From a virus, in the IMG/VR virus record IMGVR_UViG_3300010413_000195, positions 1 through 21,899 of that record: 21,899 nt of DNA, one strand, 5' to 3'. The notes beneath the pieces are model-generated. The model did not search any database, was not told where the DNA came from, and was given only the letters and a program-made list of their open reading frames with translations. The translations under genes were made by a program, and so were the position numbers. Numbering within the stretch: position 1 is the stretch's first letter; each line of letters starts with the position of its first letter. This document shows, in pieces, positions 21,881 to 21,899 of the stretch.

Positions 21881-21899
21881 ATGAATAATATCGCATTAA
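21881..21899 (+). CDS. Start of a further gene, cut by the window end
   Basis: ATG 21881, one base after the previous stop, opens a frame reading MNNIAL up to the window edge. Continuation of the same tight spacing suggests that the operon goes on. Confidence 0.4.

Overview
The window looks like the packaging and head-building part of a tailed double-stranded DNA phage (Caudoviricetes). Every supported gene lies on the + strand, with tiny gaps or overlaps. Beginning after an untranslated region, the order is small HTH gene, large terminase, DUF935 (Mu gp29-type) portal, Mu protein I-type protease/scaffold, and N4 gp56-type major capsid protein. That is a head module with Mu-like logic. No integrase, transposase, tRNA, rRNA or ordinary host gene is visible, so I cannot say whether it is lytic or a prophage. 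The host is not identifiable. Strong AAGGAGGTGA ribosome binding sites, a lipoprotein signal peptide and a heptosyltransferase-type (GT9) enzyme suggest a diderm bacterium, but this is inference.

Region 1, bases 1-694: no recognisable gene. It is rich in inverted repeats, including a perfect 15-bp pair about 80 bases apart. Five direct copies of TTATAAGGT follow, then a short hairpin with a T run, a TTGACA-type promoter, and a TGTA-loop hairpin 13 bases before the first gene. The position suits a packaging (pac/cos) recognition site, an origin, or the control region of the late operon.

Region 2, 695-5618: HTH protein, terminase with extra N-terminal HTH segments, a small MOA-C-like papain-fold candidate, and a portal that also carries an N-terminal HTH.

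Region 3, 5628-12519: accessory genes placed inside the head module. They are two small Cys-rich proteins, a short cytosine-C5 methyltransferase, a membrane coiled-coil protein, an 875-residue methyltransferase with a degenerate ATP-dependent-ligase-like C-terminus, a lipoprotein, a small membrane protein, a ChaB protein with a second degenerate ligase-like domain, and a 60-residue protein.

Region 4, 12516-14801: protease/scaffold gene with two strong in-frame internal starts, then the major capsid gene.

Region 5, 14832 to the end: nine genes for glycan or related chemistry immediately after the capsid gene. They are a GT9, a SAM methyltransferase, a GT8, a GT2, a radical SAM/SPASM protein, a DUF6165-like protein, a second radical SAM protein, a STELLO-like transferase and another GT2-like transferase. 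The start of a tenth gene is cut by the window edge. Overlapping junctions suggest one polycistronic unit. The last genes, from about 18.86 kb, are visibly AT-richer.

The most original signals are: (a) the glycosyltransferase/radical SAM cassette welded to the capsid gene; (b) a family of TGTA-loop hairpins in the untranslated gaps whose stems vary with base pairing kept; (c) two neighbouring proteins with ligase-like domains that seem to have lost the catalytic lysine; (d) repeated HTH additions to terminase and portal beside a TTATAAGGT repeat array. All functional calls come from reading motifs by eye; no database search was run.
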